A stretch of DNA of 64,000 nt from Taudactylus pleione (lineage: Eukaryota > Chordata > Amphibia > Anura > Myobatrachidae). The stretch covers positions 50,552,001-50,616,000 of the forward strand of contig JAUIMM010000200.1 in NCBI GenBank assembly GCA_031769625.1, written 5' to 3'. Below are positions 1-11,981 of this stretch, piece by piece (the first letter of the stretch is position 1; every line of letters begins with the position of its first letter). Made by a program: the position numbers and the translations under genes. The notes under the pieces are model-generated. The model was not told the DNA's origin and made no database searches. It was given only the letters and a program-made list of their open reading frames with translations.

Positions 1-297
1 TCACCGGTTTTCCGTCTCCCATTTCTGTGAGTATGGTTTCTTGTGTGTTCCAGTCTTCCTTCTCTCTGTTTAGTCTGCTCCTCCGGCCTTAGCTGCTTAC
101 CAACTGAGGTGCCTGTGGCCGGGGCGGGGTATAGAGGAGGACGGACCCAACTGCATCCTGGGAGCAGCAAAGCTTTAACTGCGTGGTGCCCATGGATCCA
201 GATCCAGCTATACCCCCAAGGTCAACCCTGTGGACCCTATGGACTTCGTAGAAACAGAGATAACAAAGGTAAGTTCTTACCATATCTCTTGTTTTTT
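1..297 (+). mobile_element. DIRS retrotransposon 3' end with terminal inverted repeat, cut by window edge
   Basis: Positions 1-90 match, in reverse orientation, the stretch just inside the left terminal repeat of the complete DIRS at 42.6-48.6 kb (shared words caccggttttccgtctcc and ctcctccggcct). Positions 100-290 match its left inverted terminal repeat (gaggtgcc, ggggcggggtata, gcatcctggga, ggtaagttcttaccatatctc). The gene strand of this copy would be plus and the rest lies before base 1. It differs at many positions from the complete copy, so it is an older or different subfamily member. It abuts gypsy gag-protease sequence near base 298, so it apparently inserted into that element. Confidence 0.8.
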
Positions 298-1787
298 ACA
301 GGCATTCACCAATGCACAAATTGGTCTTTAGTAAAGTCTTGGAGTGTTACAGTCCTGGACACAAGTGACCAGTCTTCTCCACCAGCTGGACAAGTTTCTG
401 CTTCCTCCCATCCTTTTCTGAGCAGGCCTTCTTCATGTCTTTTGCCAGGTAATGCTTGTCTGATTGCAGCCAAAGACTGGAACCCAGGCTCCAGATTTTG
501 CTGCTTTCTGATTTTTTTCTCCGGTTCCGGAATATGAGCAACAGGATCGTGTAATGTTGGACGTCCGGCCGGTATTTCCATTGCCAGCATGTCCGGACTG
601 ATCCGGTTGAGAATATTCTCCAGGAACAGGGAAAAGTCTCGCTCAGAATAAGGGGATACGGCAACCTTGGTGAAATTGCCGCTACCACTTGCACCGCTTG
701 TCATCTCACAGTCACGTGAAGACAAAAATGGTCATATTCCTCGGTGTCCCCATGGACACCCAGGATCTTTACTGGCAGCACCCGGTCCATCAGTTCTTCT
801 GGAACCAAGAGTGTTGGACACCAGGGTGACTTCACTGTTTGAATCCATCAAATTCAACACTGCCTGCTGCTCCATCAGGACTAGCACTCAGAACAGCAGT
901 GGGCTATCCAGGGATGAGTATATGGTCACACAGACAGGGAATGTGAAGCCCCATCACTCCACTGGACAACCCATCGGCTCCTGATGATTTGGACAATTCC
1001 TCTGAAAGTGCCCCAGTACACCACACCTAAAGCACCCTTCTGGGGTCACCCTCCTCTCTGTGCCAACATCTTGTGCCGATTCTTTTCTGAATATCGGCCT
1101 AACAACCTTCTCTGCTGTCTGTGCTATATTTCCCAGGGCGTAATATCGGTCAATGGCTACAGCAAGCTCCTCAAATGACTGCGGATTACTCTGCAGAACC
1201 CATCTTTGCAGCTTCTGCTTTAGGTTCCGCACACAATAGTCAATTATCAGGATTTCCAGGATCCTGTCCAGCGAGTTTCTTTCGGGCTCTAACCAACTCT
1301 GGGCCAACTTCGCCAGATCGGCTAGCTAAGCTTGTGTTGTGGACCCCGGTCTATATCGCCAGTCATAAAAATGCTGTGCTTTCCCATGCCCTGTCCTCCT
1401 ACCCATGCCAGAATTGCGGCTTTTCGCTGCTGATAATTTGTCGTCTTGGCTTCAGGCATATCCACATAGGCCAGCTGCGCTTCGCCTGACAATCAAGGAG
1501 CCAATATTTTATTGCCCATTTAAATCGAGTTGCCGTCACCAATCTTTTATTGCCCATTTAAATCGAGTTGCCGTCCTCTCAAAGGACAACAGAAACACCT
1601 CAACATCATTTGATGGTGTCATATTTTTCATTACAGCAGGCCTGCATTCACCCAGTCACAGCTGACTGAGCTCTGCCAGCAACTGTATGTTGCTTTCCAC
1701 CTGGGCATCAGCGACTGCTAGCATATGGGCTTGTTGTGCCTGTTGTGCCGCAACTACATTAGTTAAGGTTCTGAGGATTTCCTCCAT
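298..1787 (-). pseudogene. Ty3/gypsy-type gag-protease remnant with SCAN-like domain
   Basis: On the minus strand a gag-like frame starts at an ATG at 1787 (MEEILRTLTNVVAAQQAQQ) and continues with stops and frameshifts. At 1310-1110 it contains a SCAN-like stretch (SWLEPERNSLDRILEILII, then FEELAVAIDRYYAL). At about 1015-970 there is a CCHC zinc knuckle (CFRCGVLGHFQRNC). Next comes a retropepsin-like piece (about 860-830, LMDSNSEVTLVS, where functional proteases have D-S/T-G). A protease tail in two frames (PRLPYPLILSETFP; ERDFSLFLENIL) lies at about 660-600. Order and motifs fit Gmr1-like Ty3/gypsy elements, whose gag resembles the SCAN domain. No reverse transcriptase is visible; the downstream side is cut by the DIRS end at ~297. 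It is degenerate and not expected to make protein. Confidence 0.7.
1502..1577. repeat. 38-bp tandem duplication inside the gypsy gag remnant
   Basis: Two adjacent copies of a 38-bp unit beginning caat(a/c)ttttattgccc and ending gagttgccgtc; they differ at one internal base. It disrupts the gag frame on the minus strand. Confidence 0.9.
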
Positions 1788-2086
1788 CTTGCTGTCTGAG
1801 CTGACTGAGTAGAGAAATTGGGCCTCCGTTATCATACACCGGCCAGCCAGTATTTTGTTGCTAATACAATCTAGCTGTCAGTGACTACTGCATATTACAT
1901 TCTAAAGAGGCACAACACACCAGAAAAAAACTTCCCCTTTAAGAGGATTCAAACAGTCTTCCAAATAATTTGTTTGTTCACAATACACACAAGAACAAAC
2001 TTCTCTGGTTTGCTTGTACCACATTGTGTCACTACAATAATTTGCAAATGTCAAAGCACTGTCTCTTTAATTGATCTTACACAGTC

Positions 2087-2311
2087 TTATGGAGCATACA
2101 CACGGTCAGATTTGTCAGATGTGTCAGATGAACGATTGAACGATCTGAACAATTTGACCAAAGATTTGAATGATTTGAACTACCATTTTTGACTGCATTA
2201 AAATGAATGGAATCGTCCAAATCGTCCTTCAGATATAAACGATTGAACGATTTTTTAAATTGTTATCGTTCAGATCGGAAGAAAAATCTGACCGTGTGTA
2301 TGCACCATAAC
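2087..2311. mobile_element. Palindromic MITE (terminal word tgcatacacacgg)
   Basis: The ends are inverted: left ttatggagcatacacacggt, right accgtgtgtatgcaccataa. The interior is rich in repeated cgattgaacgat and tgaacga words in both orientations. No coding sequence. It belongs with several other elements here that end in a GTGTGTA(T/C) core. Confidence 0.75.
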
Positions 2312-2762
2312 ACAGAAACACCTTTCCTTAGCAGCCTGTGCTTAGATATCTGTACTACACCCAAACTTAACAAGACCAAGGAAATACAGAGAATAAACAC
2401 ATACAGTTGAGTTTGCGTGGAAATAATCACACTGTGTATAAATTTTTTGCTCTTCACAAATAACACAGGATAAACTTTATACATTTGCACCTAGCACAAC
2501 TTTTCCACATGTGCAAATAAACCGATTTTTTTATAGGCCAGTTAACAAGACAGTGTCTGTTCTTTGCCACGCGGAACGCGGCTAGCAGAAGGATCCATGA
2601 TAGCAGCAGTGGCTTTATACTGATGCAAAAAGTTATATCAGCACATTTACATGCCGCATATGGCTCCCTGACAGTAAGCTAACATTAGCAGCTCATTATC
2701 ACCTAGCGGACTAGTTCAGCGTCAGGAGCACCTCCCCCTTGAATCCCACAACTTTTTATGCT

Positions 2763-2788
2763 ACACACACACACACACACACACACAC
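2763..2788. repeat. (AC)n microsatellite
   Basis: Thirteen uninterrupted AC dinucleotides. The 1788-2760 stretch upstream, apart from the MITE, is AT-rich sequence that may be gypsy LTR or leader, but I could not define an LTR. Confidence 0.9.
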
Positions 2789-3989
2789 CAATCAGACCCA
2801 TGTGATGCAGCTAAAAGGTATCTAGTCTCTTTGTTCCAGGGAATGAGTCATGTTCTTTATAGCCGAACATGGCAAACAATCCTCTTTGCCACAATATATA
2901 AATTCTATATATATTATACATAAAAATAATGCAAAAAAGCTAATACTGGCCCCTTTGTTGTCAGATGAAGTTAGACGAGAGTCAAATTGCTGGCGGAGTC
3001 ACTCTCACCTCACTACTACCCTAGACCATGAGGGGGCGCCAACCTCTTTCTTGCCTCCAGACAAATGGGATGAAGTTACACCACTGCATTCCTCACTACA
3101 TTCTATAAAATGACAGCTGGAATCAGATTGGTTGCTCCACTTGTCCACTTTTGAAGGTTTAGCACATCTCCCACATGGAGTTTTATTTAGTTATTAAATG
3201 TTACCTAACAAATACCTTACATTATCGTGTATATTAAAGCTGCATTACTGCCTAACCAAGGATACTACTGTAATAAGTTTGCTCCTTGAATGAATGAGAG
3301 GGGAAACCAATCAGAATCAACACTCTTCATGTCCTGCCCCCTCATCTGTGTCACATACAGAAAGCTGGGGCTGTGAAAATAACCACAAATCCCCTGGGAC
3401 AAATAACTGCATGGAGTAGTCCACAGAGGCCCAGAGACAAGGAGCAGCTGTTTGGTCACAATTAAACTGATACAGTAATGCAGCTTTAAGAGCCAGTCCC
3501 AAAAATACCAATCTTAGTAAATTGCTTGTATGTGGTCTGTCTCTTCCCTACTCCCTCATCCTCTCTTAGACTTTTCATAAATAAGTCCAAGATGGTAGAA
3601 AAAAAAAAGGTCTGAATACTTGCCAATTCTCCCGCAATGGCCGGAAGGCTCCTAAAAATTGTGTGGCGCTCCCAGCCCCCCGCAAGAATGTGCAAGTCTC
3701 CTGTACTGGCCGCCAACCCACCACTTACCCGATGATGCGATCACGGAGGGCACAGCCAGAAAGACAGCAGTCCTGTCTACAACTGAGCCACATTGCTGTT
3801 TGAATATATGAATTAAAGTAAGGCTTAATTAAGCACTACAAAAGTTTGAAGCCCCACATTTGTTTTGCTGTGTTTTTTTAACATTATTCCACGTTGAGAC
3901 TGGTGTCTTTTCTTAGATTAGGATGAATTTAATGATTTTTCCTAACAGTCATTGTAAGAAAATTTTAGTTGGGTACGGGATCCCTGCGG

Positions 3990-4295
3990 TGGTGATGACG
4001 GCAGTCACAATACTGACAGCGGCAACCCGACAGTCAGAATCCCGACAGAAATAGGTAAATATCCTAACCCACCCCTAACCCTCCCCTGCCACAGCCTAAC
4101 CATAACTTTACCCACCTCCACAGCCTAACCCTCCTCGCAGCCTAGCCCTCGGACCTCTGCAGCCTAACCCTAACGCCTAACACTTATCGTCGGGATGTTA
4201 GTGGTCAGGATTCTGGAGCCGGAATTCTGGCTGCTGTCGGGACTCCGGTGATGGGATTCTGACCACTGGCATCCCGAAAATTTGTGTGGGTACAA
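3990..4295. mobile_element. MITE-like repeat with degenerate cctaaccctaac core
   Basis: Ends carry related inverted words (gtacgggatccctgc; gcatcccgaaaatttgtgtg). The middle (4070-4190) repeats cctaaccct-like words separated by cagcctaacc. The same architecture recurs at 5025-5490 and 8348-8510, showing a dispersed element and not a chromosome end. Confidence 0.55.
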
Positions 4296-4650
4296 TGTAA
4301 TATACAGCACACATCTACATATCTAAGAGTGTTTCTCACATCTATTTTAAGAGCAATTTATTCTTTCTACACACCATCTTCTACCTTAACCAGTTGTGTG
4401 TGTGCGTGTGCGTGCTTGTAAAACTCCACAAATCAGCACATAAATTAATAAACTGCCCATAAATACCACTATATTCCATGGAGTTATGCTTTGTTTAACC
4501 TTATGCAACTTTCAGAAACAAAGAAAAAAATAGATTTTAGTGCACAACTGAATCATCTTCCTCCCATCTGTGTGCATGTGCAGGTGGCCAAATGGGACAG
4601 ATTTAGTCATCCGCTGGTTGTGTCAACTGCCTGTATCCCAACACAAGGTG

Positions 4651-4952
4651 TAATGGTGCATACACACGGGATGATCGACAACAATAACGATATCGTTGTA
4701 CGATCTCCCTGGTGTGCTGGATGTTCGATATCGAACATCCAGCACACCATGAACCCACCAACGATGGCCAACGATCGTGGATCCCTATAGTAACCTGGTC
4801 AATATTGACCAGGTTGGCCTGCATGCACAGGAGATGGACGGTATCATCCATACGTGCCCGCACATCGCAGGGCACCAAAAAATGAACGATATGATAGATA
4901 TCGTTATCGTTCACATCGTCCATTTTAATCGTGCCGTGTGTACACACCATTA
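4651..4952. mobile_element. Palindromic MITE with two internal perfect palindromes
   Basis: Outer ends are inverted (taatggtgcatacacacggg; gtgtgtacacaccatta). Inside are a 38-nt perfect palindrome (4711-4748, centre gttcgatatcgaac) and a 24-nt perfect palindrome (4792-4815, centre gtcaatattgac). No open frame of note; open frames seen here are by-products of the symmetry. Confidence 0.75.
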
Positions 4953-5024
4953 GAATTTCAAGCATTACACAGGATCTATGGCTGATTCGTAACAGGTGAG
5001 ATGAATGTACTGTTTTGAAGGGTA

Positions 5025-5490
5025 TGCAGTCGGGAAACCGGCTGCCTTAATACCGACAGCCGGCTTCCCGGCTGCTTTATCCTGGCGTGGGATATATGAC
5101 CGGTATCTATATCTAGACGCCTGTCATTTACCCGACGCCGGGTTTAGGGCACCCGGGGGGGGGGGGAGACTTAGGCTTTGGTACCCCCCTGGGAGGGCTA
5201 GGGTTAGGCACCCCCGGGGGGAGGTTATGGTTACGCCCCCCCCTGGGGGACTTAGGTTTAGGCAGCTGGGAAGGGTGGGGTTAGGGATAGGCACTTAGAG
5301 GGGGGATTAGGGTTAGGCACTTGGGGGGGAGGTTAGGGTTAGGCACCCCTAAGGGGTGGGTTAGGTTAGTTTATACTTTCCTTAGGGACGATCGGGATTT
5401 CCAGCACTGCCGGGCTCTGCTGATCTGTCGGGCTGCCACTGGCGGGAATCGAACTGCTGGCCATGCGGCAGCTGGGATTCCATACCGATT
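5025..5490. mobile_element. MITE-like repeat with ggttaggg(t)taggcac core
   Basis: Begins with gtcgggaaaccggctgcc inverted against ccgacagccggcttcccg. Repeats ggttagggttaggcac about every 30-40 bp to 5360, with G-runs (the run before 5167), and ends near gggattccataccg. Related to the 3990 and 8348 elements. Confidence 0.55.
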
Positions 5491-5949
5491 TTGTTTTCAA
5501 GTGATTAAACCCTATTGGCCCATTAGTGCAAATGGCTGATGATCTCATGCAGATATCAATTGAGATCATTATTCAGTTGCTTTTTGAGCCAAGAATATGA
5601 AAAATCTGCATGTATTGTAATTACTGTAATTAAGCATTGATGGTCAGTGGAGCTCCACATGGGGGCAGTTCCGTGTTACACTGGTCTAAATAAAATGACA
5701 AAGGGGGCAGATTTATGGTCAACTTTAGATGAAAATTCATGAGTTTGCCTAATGTTTAATCCAGATGGCAGTTTCTGTACTGGTGGATGAAAGTACAAAA
5801 GTTTGGCACAATCACGACATTAAAAGATTTACACTTGTAGGCAGTATTTTGGTTTTGTAGAAAGTTAATTAAAAACAAAATATAATTATAATTATGTATA
5901 ATTATATTTAGCTACAAAGCAGTTTTCCACTAATAATAATAATAACTAC

Positions 5950-6250
5950 TCCTGCTGTCAGTGAGTCTGGTGACACCCGGTGCGCACTCTGGATGCAGCC
6001 CGGATAAAAATGGGGCATGGCCTCCCGATGACATCACCCCGGGGGCAGCCCAGCATCCCCAGAGATACTGGGCAGTCTGCACTGTCGGCTCCTCTCCTAT
6101 GACTGGAGCCAGGTGCTGCAGGAGAATGTCGCACTGCAACACTCTGCTCCTGTCACTGCAGAGGAGCCGGCATATTGGTGTCATCCCCTCCGAGGGTGAC
6201 AACCAGGTGCAGCCCGCAGCCTGCAACCCCCTCATGACGCCACTGACCTA
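5950..6250. repeat. GC-rich dispersed repeat flanked by taa/tac trinucleotide runs
   Basis: A ~300-bp GC-rich block (cccggtgcgcactctggatg ... ctcatgacgccactgacc) sits between AT-rich taataataa and tactactac runs. The ends are weakly inverted (gtcagtgagtc; cgccactgac). No coding motif is seen. Probably a transposon fragment; family unknown. Confidence 0.35.
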
Positions 6251-6504
6251 CTACTACTAATAGTAATAATAATATATAAAATTATAGGAAGAAAACTCAC
6301 AAAGAAAGGAACCAATCAGGATAATGTCACCAAACTGTCAAATTAAATATAAGCAAATTCCTGTTTATTGGAAGATACTGTATATGCAATGTTTTCCAGA
6401 ACAGCGCCATCTAATGGCCAGCAGATGATGTCGCTGTTAATGTTTTATGTGATTTCTGAAGTTCATTGACAGAGATAACAGCAGCTCACCTGCAGAAAAT
6501 ACCA

Positions 6505-6835
6505 TACTCTTTTCCAGTTGTTCAGAAACTGGGTGCAAGTGCACCCAGGGGCACTTGCAGGGGTGCCACGGGTTGGTGATCGAGGACCAAATTAAATTAT
6601 TTGTGGTCCATGTAATAGGCAAAACCAGAGCTGCTGGCTGCCAGACATAAAATATGTGGACAAACAGAAGCACAACCCTGTTCACCACCACAAAACTGAA
6701 CCTAAGGATAACAGGTGATTAAATTTGATAATTTTGCAGAATTTCTCAGCAAGAAACGTTTGGTCTAGGGTTGCCATGAACAAAATGCTGATACTCTAGG
6801 GCACCATGATTCAAAAATGCTTGGGAACCACTACT
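6505..6835 (-). mobile_element. hAT-type non-autonomous element fragment
   Basis: Read on the minus strand it starts agtggttcccaagcattttt and continues with ggtgccctagagtatcagca, a start typical of hAT MITEs, and contains gtgccacgggttgg-type sequence near its other end. The second terminal repeat is not clear, so the distal boundary is approximate. Confidence 0.4.
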
Positions 6836-6839
6836 TTAT

Positions 6840-7505
6840 ACATTGTAACCAGTTTTTTTATTTTGGAACTTTATATTTTTTGAGAAAATTCTTAAAAAGT
6901 AAAAAATGTATATTCCTTCAATTTCCACTGTGAACCTATGAGTGCTTGTTATTACATAAACAAGGACAGATATAGTGCTATTCCATATGGCTGTTTGATT
7001 CCTACGGCACTTCTGTCATTAAGTTTTAACATTTTAAAAGTTTATTCTAAACTACAGTACTAGTCGCCCAGGAAAGTCTGCACTAATCTATTTGGATTGC
7101 ATATGTACAATGCTTGTCACATGGGCAATTATAGCTATCGGGAAACCAGGTGGCACAAATAGGAAGTGCAAAAAATTATAATAAAAAAAGAGGATCTTTT
7201 AGAATTTACACATTTATTTTGTGTAATTATCTAAATTAAGCCAAGTTAATATTTTATAAGTTTAAAATATTGTACTTTAGAGAGAGTACATATAAATCTT
7301 ACCCAATAATGGCTAAAACCTCTTACGATGGATATTATTATTAGCATTTATTTCAAAGGTGCCACAAATTTGTGCAGTGCCATATAGAGCAAAGATACAA
7401 AACAAGATAAACATAGTAGAATAACATATATAATTACATGTGTAGGCATAATTATAGCATATAACTATTGGCTGAGTTCATGCTTTTACAGGAAGGGATA
7501 AAACA
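6840..7505. other. AT-rich stretch, nothing recognised
   Basis: About 670 bp of AT-rich sequence with no convincing open frame, terminal repeats or splice signals. Confidence 0.5.
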
Positions 7506-7509
7506 ATAG

Positions 7510-8345
7510 GTGGGAGGGCCATGCTCACAAGAGATTACAGGTGCTGAGAATTACACTACATGGAGGTTTGCCATCCATATGCAGATGCAGCAGGAGAAAT
7601 TAAGGAAGATCACTAATACCACCTGTAACAATACAAATCCTGAAGATGTAAATAGAGCTATGGGGCAATTGGACCAGCGGCAGAATCACATGTTTATTTA
7701 ATATTCCACAGAAAATATACAGTTTATGATATGTGGATAGTACTGCAAATGGCATGTGAGGATAAAGGCTTAATGAGGAAGATTAATCTGAGGCGCACAC
7801 TATAAGAAATTAAATGTAGTGCATGCAAAAACATGAATTAATACATAGACAGAATGTCATCCATCTCTCAGCAGTTGATTTCAGTTGGCGTTGCTATTAA
7901 CGATGTAGAGGTTGCTATGGTGATACTGCAAAACCTTTCACAGGAGTATGACTTCTTGGTAGTGGCAATTTAGTCTAGTACTATAAAGCCAACCACAGAT
8001 TCTGTACAGTTGCAGTTCCAAGAGTGCTACCCACTGTAACAAATACAGAGAATTCTGTTCTGTTGGCTTAGAGTTCAAAGCACAAAAAAAAAATCAGATG
8101 TTTTAAGTGTCACTTGGGACATAAAGCCTCAGATTTCAGACTGAATATATCAAGTGGCACCTCTTCACTTAAGTGTGACAGTGGGAATGAGTCAGTCTTG
8201 AATGTAGCAGACAGCCACCATAGAGACTTCCAATGGGTTGGGTATGGCTTGCCGGCAGTTAAGGAGCTTGTTGCAGAGCTGGCTTTAAAACATGAAACCC
8301 ACCCAATATTATTAAAGCTATGCACCAACATTATAACTATGTGTT
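7510..8345 (+). pseudogene. Ty1/copia-type gag remnant
   Basis: Plus-strand conceptual translation across stops and frameshifts reads as copia gag. It has an N-terminal ENYTTWRFAIHMQMQQ (7550-7600), DKGLMRKINLRRT (about 7760-7800), NMNxYIDRMSSISQQLISVG (about 7830-7890), then NDVEVAMVILQNLSQEYDFL (about 7900-7955). At about 8090-8140 comes a knuckle RCFKCHLGHKASDF, in which the last cysteine of CCHC is replaced by F. Copia elements are uncommon in vertebrates but known in amphibians and fishes. The remnant ends where a MITE begins at ~8348. No pol is present and no protein is expected. Confidence 0.75.
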
Positions 8346-8347
8346 AA

Positions 8348-8510
8348 CTCTGTTGGGTTTAAAGGGAGAGGTTAGGTGTGGGGAGGGAGAGGTTAGGTTT
8401 AGGCACCGGGAGGGTTAAGGGTAGGAGAAGGGCTAGGCTACCGACCGACAGGTGTCGGTATCCTAACCCTGTCGGGATCCTGAGCGCTGGCATCCTGTGC
8501 CCAACCTGGA
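8348..8510. mobile_element. MITE fragment with gaggttaggttt core
   Basis: Contains gagaggttaggtgtgg, gaggttaggtttaggcacc and an inner hairpin accgacaggtgtcggt, ending gtcgggatcctgagcgctgg. Same family as the elements at 3990 and 5025. It abuts the copia remnant. Confidence 0.5.
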
Positions 8511-9056
8511 AAAACAGCAGGAAGCACAGCCTTCCGCAGGAAAAGGGATGGATAATCAGCATAGATGGGCGGATACTTGCAATAGTATAAGGTAGCTAGC
8601 AGGCTGCTTGGCCAACTCAGAGTTAGCCCCCATATGAATAATGTTATGGATTTATTACTGAATAGTGCATATAAGGATCAGTGAGAGAGCTCTGAACATC
8701 AGTCATGGGCAACTTGGAATTTTGTTACATATAAATCTATATAACAGTTGGCAGATGAATACAGTTTACTGCAATCATAAATTAAGTGGGAAATCCAGGA
8801 GCAGACCATTTTGTAACTGATGGAAGGGGGCATATTGAAAGGTTTGTGCTTCACCATACATGAACTCACAAATAAATATGGAACATGTAAGTCACAATGA
8901 ATAGTCAACATCACTGATGCCAGGTGGGGAGGGTACTAATTACCCAGGCTCCTGAACTTGTCTGGAGGGCCCAGCGGGAGCCCGGAAATTCATAGGAGTG
9001 GAAGACTGTCCCCCCCCTCTTTGGCAAGCATGATATTTTTACTACATGTTCTAATG

Positions 9057-9247
9057 CAGGGATTCTCAAACTCAGTCCTCAGGACCCCACACAGGTCACG
9101 TTTTCCAGGTCACCCAGGTGTATTCATTACTCACTGACACATTTTAAGTTCCACAGGTGGATTTAATTATTTCACTTGTGATTATGTGAGGAGACCTGGA
9201 AAACATGTACTATTTGGGGTGCTGAGGACAGAATTTGAGAACCTGTG
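9057..9247. mobile_element. hAT MITE, 191 bp, with 8-bp target duplication
   Basis: Terminal inverted repeats cagggattctcaaactc and gaatttgagaacctgtg. Flanked by ttctaatg (9049-9056) and ttctaata (9248-9255), a 7/8 match, the duplication length expected of hAT transposases. No coding capacity. Confidence 0.85.
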
Positions 9248-9255
9248 TTCTAATA

Positions 9256-10750
9256 AGTAGGTGTGACGTGATCAGAATCCACGTTTCACCATCTCCCTTA
9301 GCTAGCACCTGGGTCCACAGAATGTCTCGGCGACCCATCCTCCACCAAGCACACGTCCTTTATTTTAACACTCTGCTCCACCAAATCCCACACCGTTGCT
9401 CAGGACGTCACAATCCCTGTCTTGTCCTTTTGAGATACCTGTTAAACCCTCACTCCTGTATTTATCTTATCCACAGAAGATGCGAAGAGTAATGTATGGT
9501 CAGGATTGAAGGCTTCAACCCTTGCATCATTGTTTCTGCCTCTGACAGTTACTGAAGAGCTAAATACAATAGATTACAAATTCTAACAAAACAAACACCT
9601 CTAGGGAAGAAACTAGGATTTGTGATTTGTAAAAGCAATCCTGAGACTTTGTTATTCTTGGAACAAGCTAAAGGATGTAAGTTAGCATTTGTGTGGGCAT
9701 TGCAATGTACTGTATTCAGCTGTACAGTCTCATCCCTAAACTGCACTGACTTTGCTTATTTATTTGTTGTGCACAGTGCCTCTTCCTGTGCGGGGAATGA
9801 GTCATTCCTCTCTGGTGCAGTATGTACCTTCTTGGAATGTAGAAACTTCTGCTGTATTTTCATATTGGAGTTACTGTCGCACACACAGGATACAGTAGAA
9901 CAGGACTGGAAGGCTGGGTGCAGAAGTGCTGAAACCATAGTACAATGTACTAGTAATTCTGAGTAGGAGACAGACGGGAATGCTGCCGTACATTCACATC
10001 TGCGCCTTTATGCGAATGCCGCTACAAAGCCCTTCCCTGTTGTAGATCCATGTGGCGGAATGTGCAAGGACTGAGACGCTCACTGTCAGCATCCGTACAC
10101 ACTGAAATACAGGGTGAGGCGTCATTAGATGCCACCATTGGGGTGGCACTATGGAGGGCGGCACAGGGCATCATATTTCTGCGTACTCTGCCATCGATGG
10201 CTCTACCTGAGCACACACTGCTGCATTTTAACATTTCTCTGCATGTTATAGTTTGTTGGGGCCAGAAGTAATATAAGTGCTCTCTATGTTTTATATGCAT
10301 CTATAAAGAAAGGAGCAATTGAGGATGCTCTAATGAAGTCTAATATTACTGAGAACTAGGGGATGTTTATCGTGGGCCGTGTATTAAGTACTCAACTTTA
10401 GGACAAGGCTCTCTAGATTCACCATTATTGGTTCAGTTTCTCAATAAGAATTTACATTCATATTGAATGCTGACTAGGAGAAAAGGGAAAGCCAGCTGGG
10501 TTTGCTAGTGTGCTATGGGATACCTTCATAATAAGCTCTCTGTTGAGGGGCTGTGTTTAACTTGAACACAGTAGTTTGCCAGGAGGCCATAATAAACACC
10601 AACCTGTAAAAAGGCAGCACAGTCTACTACAGCACTGACTGCCCTGGAATCAACAGTCCCAGCTGGGAAGAAACACCCTTTCACTACTGGAAGAATAAAA
10701 TACTCTAATACTCTGAGAACCTCATAAGCACGCTGTGGCCAGAAGGGTGA
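9256..10750. other. No feature recognised
   Basis: About 1.5 kb of unique-looking sequence. Open frames up to ~115 codons occur on both strands but none carries a recognisable motif or splice context. Confidence 0.4.
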
Positions 10751-11222
10751 AGCCACATACACACTAGACCAGGCCTGGCCAATCTGAGGCTCTCCAGCTG
10801 TTGTGAAACTACATGGCATGTAGGCACGGTTTTGCTATTAGGAAATGTTAAAACTGTGGCAGGGCATGCTGGGACTTGTAGTTTCACAACAGCTGGAGAG
10901 CCACAGGTTGGCCAGGCCTCCACTAGACGATGTGTGTATGCGGCGATATCGTCGCCAGCGTGGGTGCCAGCCTCGGCAAGTGTATACACACTTGCCAATG
11001 CCGACCAGCAACAGACGACGGCAGGGCAGGAGCGGGGCCATGCTGCATTCAGCAGCATGGTATCGCTCACGATATGCCCAGATTGGACTGCATGTGCAGC
11101 CGTCTGGGGATATCGTAAATGACCAGCGGCAGCGCGCATCGTTTGTCGTTTACCGCATACACACTGGCAGATATTGTGAACGATATTGTTATTTTCAAAA
11201 TATCGGCAAGGGTGTACGCGGT
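10751..11222. mobile_element. MITE (cacatacacac termini) interrupted by a hAT MITE
   Basis: The left part (gccacatacacactagac) continues at 10921 after the nested element as cactagacgatgtgtgtatg. The right end is inverted to it (atcggcaagggtgtacgcgg). The interior is rich in gatatcg and its complement. It belongs to the GTGTGTA-core palindromic class. Confidence 0.6.
10770..10920. mobile_element. hAT MITE, 151 bp, nested, exact 8-bp target duplication
   Basis: Near-palindromic element (caggcctggccaatctgagg ... ccacaggttggccaggcctc) with long internal inverted repeats around ctctccagctgttgtgaaac. It is flanked on both sides by cactagac (10762-10769 and 10921-10928), an exact duplication of host MITE sequence. 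Confidence 0.9.
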
Positions 11223-11981
11223 TTTATTCTGTAACGGTCAGCATCACAGCTTGAAATTAAGTGCACCTTATACAGTATCTCGCATAATTACAAATAAAAC
11301 GTTCTAGCAGCGGTAACTAACGTTTTGTACTGCGCAAACAAGAGTTACCACTCGCAGTGAGTCCCCTTGCAATTGTTACTGTTGCCAGTAAAACAAAATA
11401 CTAATGTTACAAGTCTATAGGAGTATACATAAAAGCTAAAAAGTAATTGCTAATTACACATGATAGGCAAATATTTTATTTAATCAGACATCTTTAAAAA
11501 GATGTTTAGACTCACAATTGGCGGAGAGCTTGGTCGCTATAGAAAAGGAACGTTACTATAGCATTATAGAATGTGGTCAAGCGCTTCAAATTTGTAACCA
11601 AAGCAGCTTTCTTAAACAAAATAAATTGTCTTAAATTATGTGTGGTACCAAAAAGCGCTAAAAATTCAGTGTAATAAATACAATAAATATGCCTAAAAGT
11701 ATAGCACAAAAGATATGATAAAATATTCAATAAATGTATAATAAAAACTGATCTGCAGGGTGTAATCAGTTAAAAGGACACACATAAAATGCACACTTAA
11801 AAGATGTTTATAGCCCCTTTTGTATGAATGTGGTGATTAACCTCTCGGGTTCCAGCACAGTAAGTACTGAAAAACTTTCCCTGTCTTACCCTACTGATGT
11901 GCGGCGGTTGTTCCCGCTGAACAGGATCTGCAAGTAACCAGCACATGAGCCTCAGCCTCCTGTTTTCTCTTAGAAGACATA

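Noticed and set aside
1788..2760. LTR of the gypsy element
   Set aside because: Suggestive AT-rich leader but no paired LTR, primer-binding site or TG...CA ends could be supported.
4070..5360. Interstitial telomere
   Set aside because: The ttaggg-like words are degenerate, interrupted and bounded by transposon-like ends that recur.
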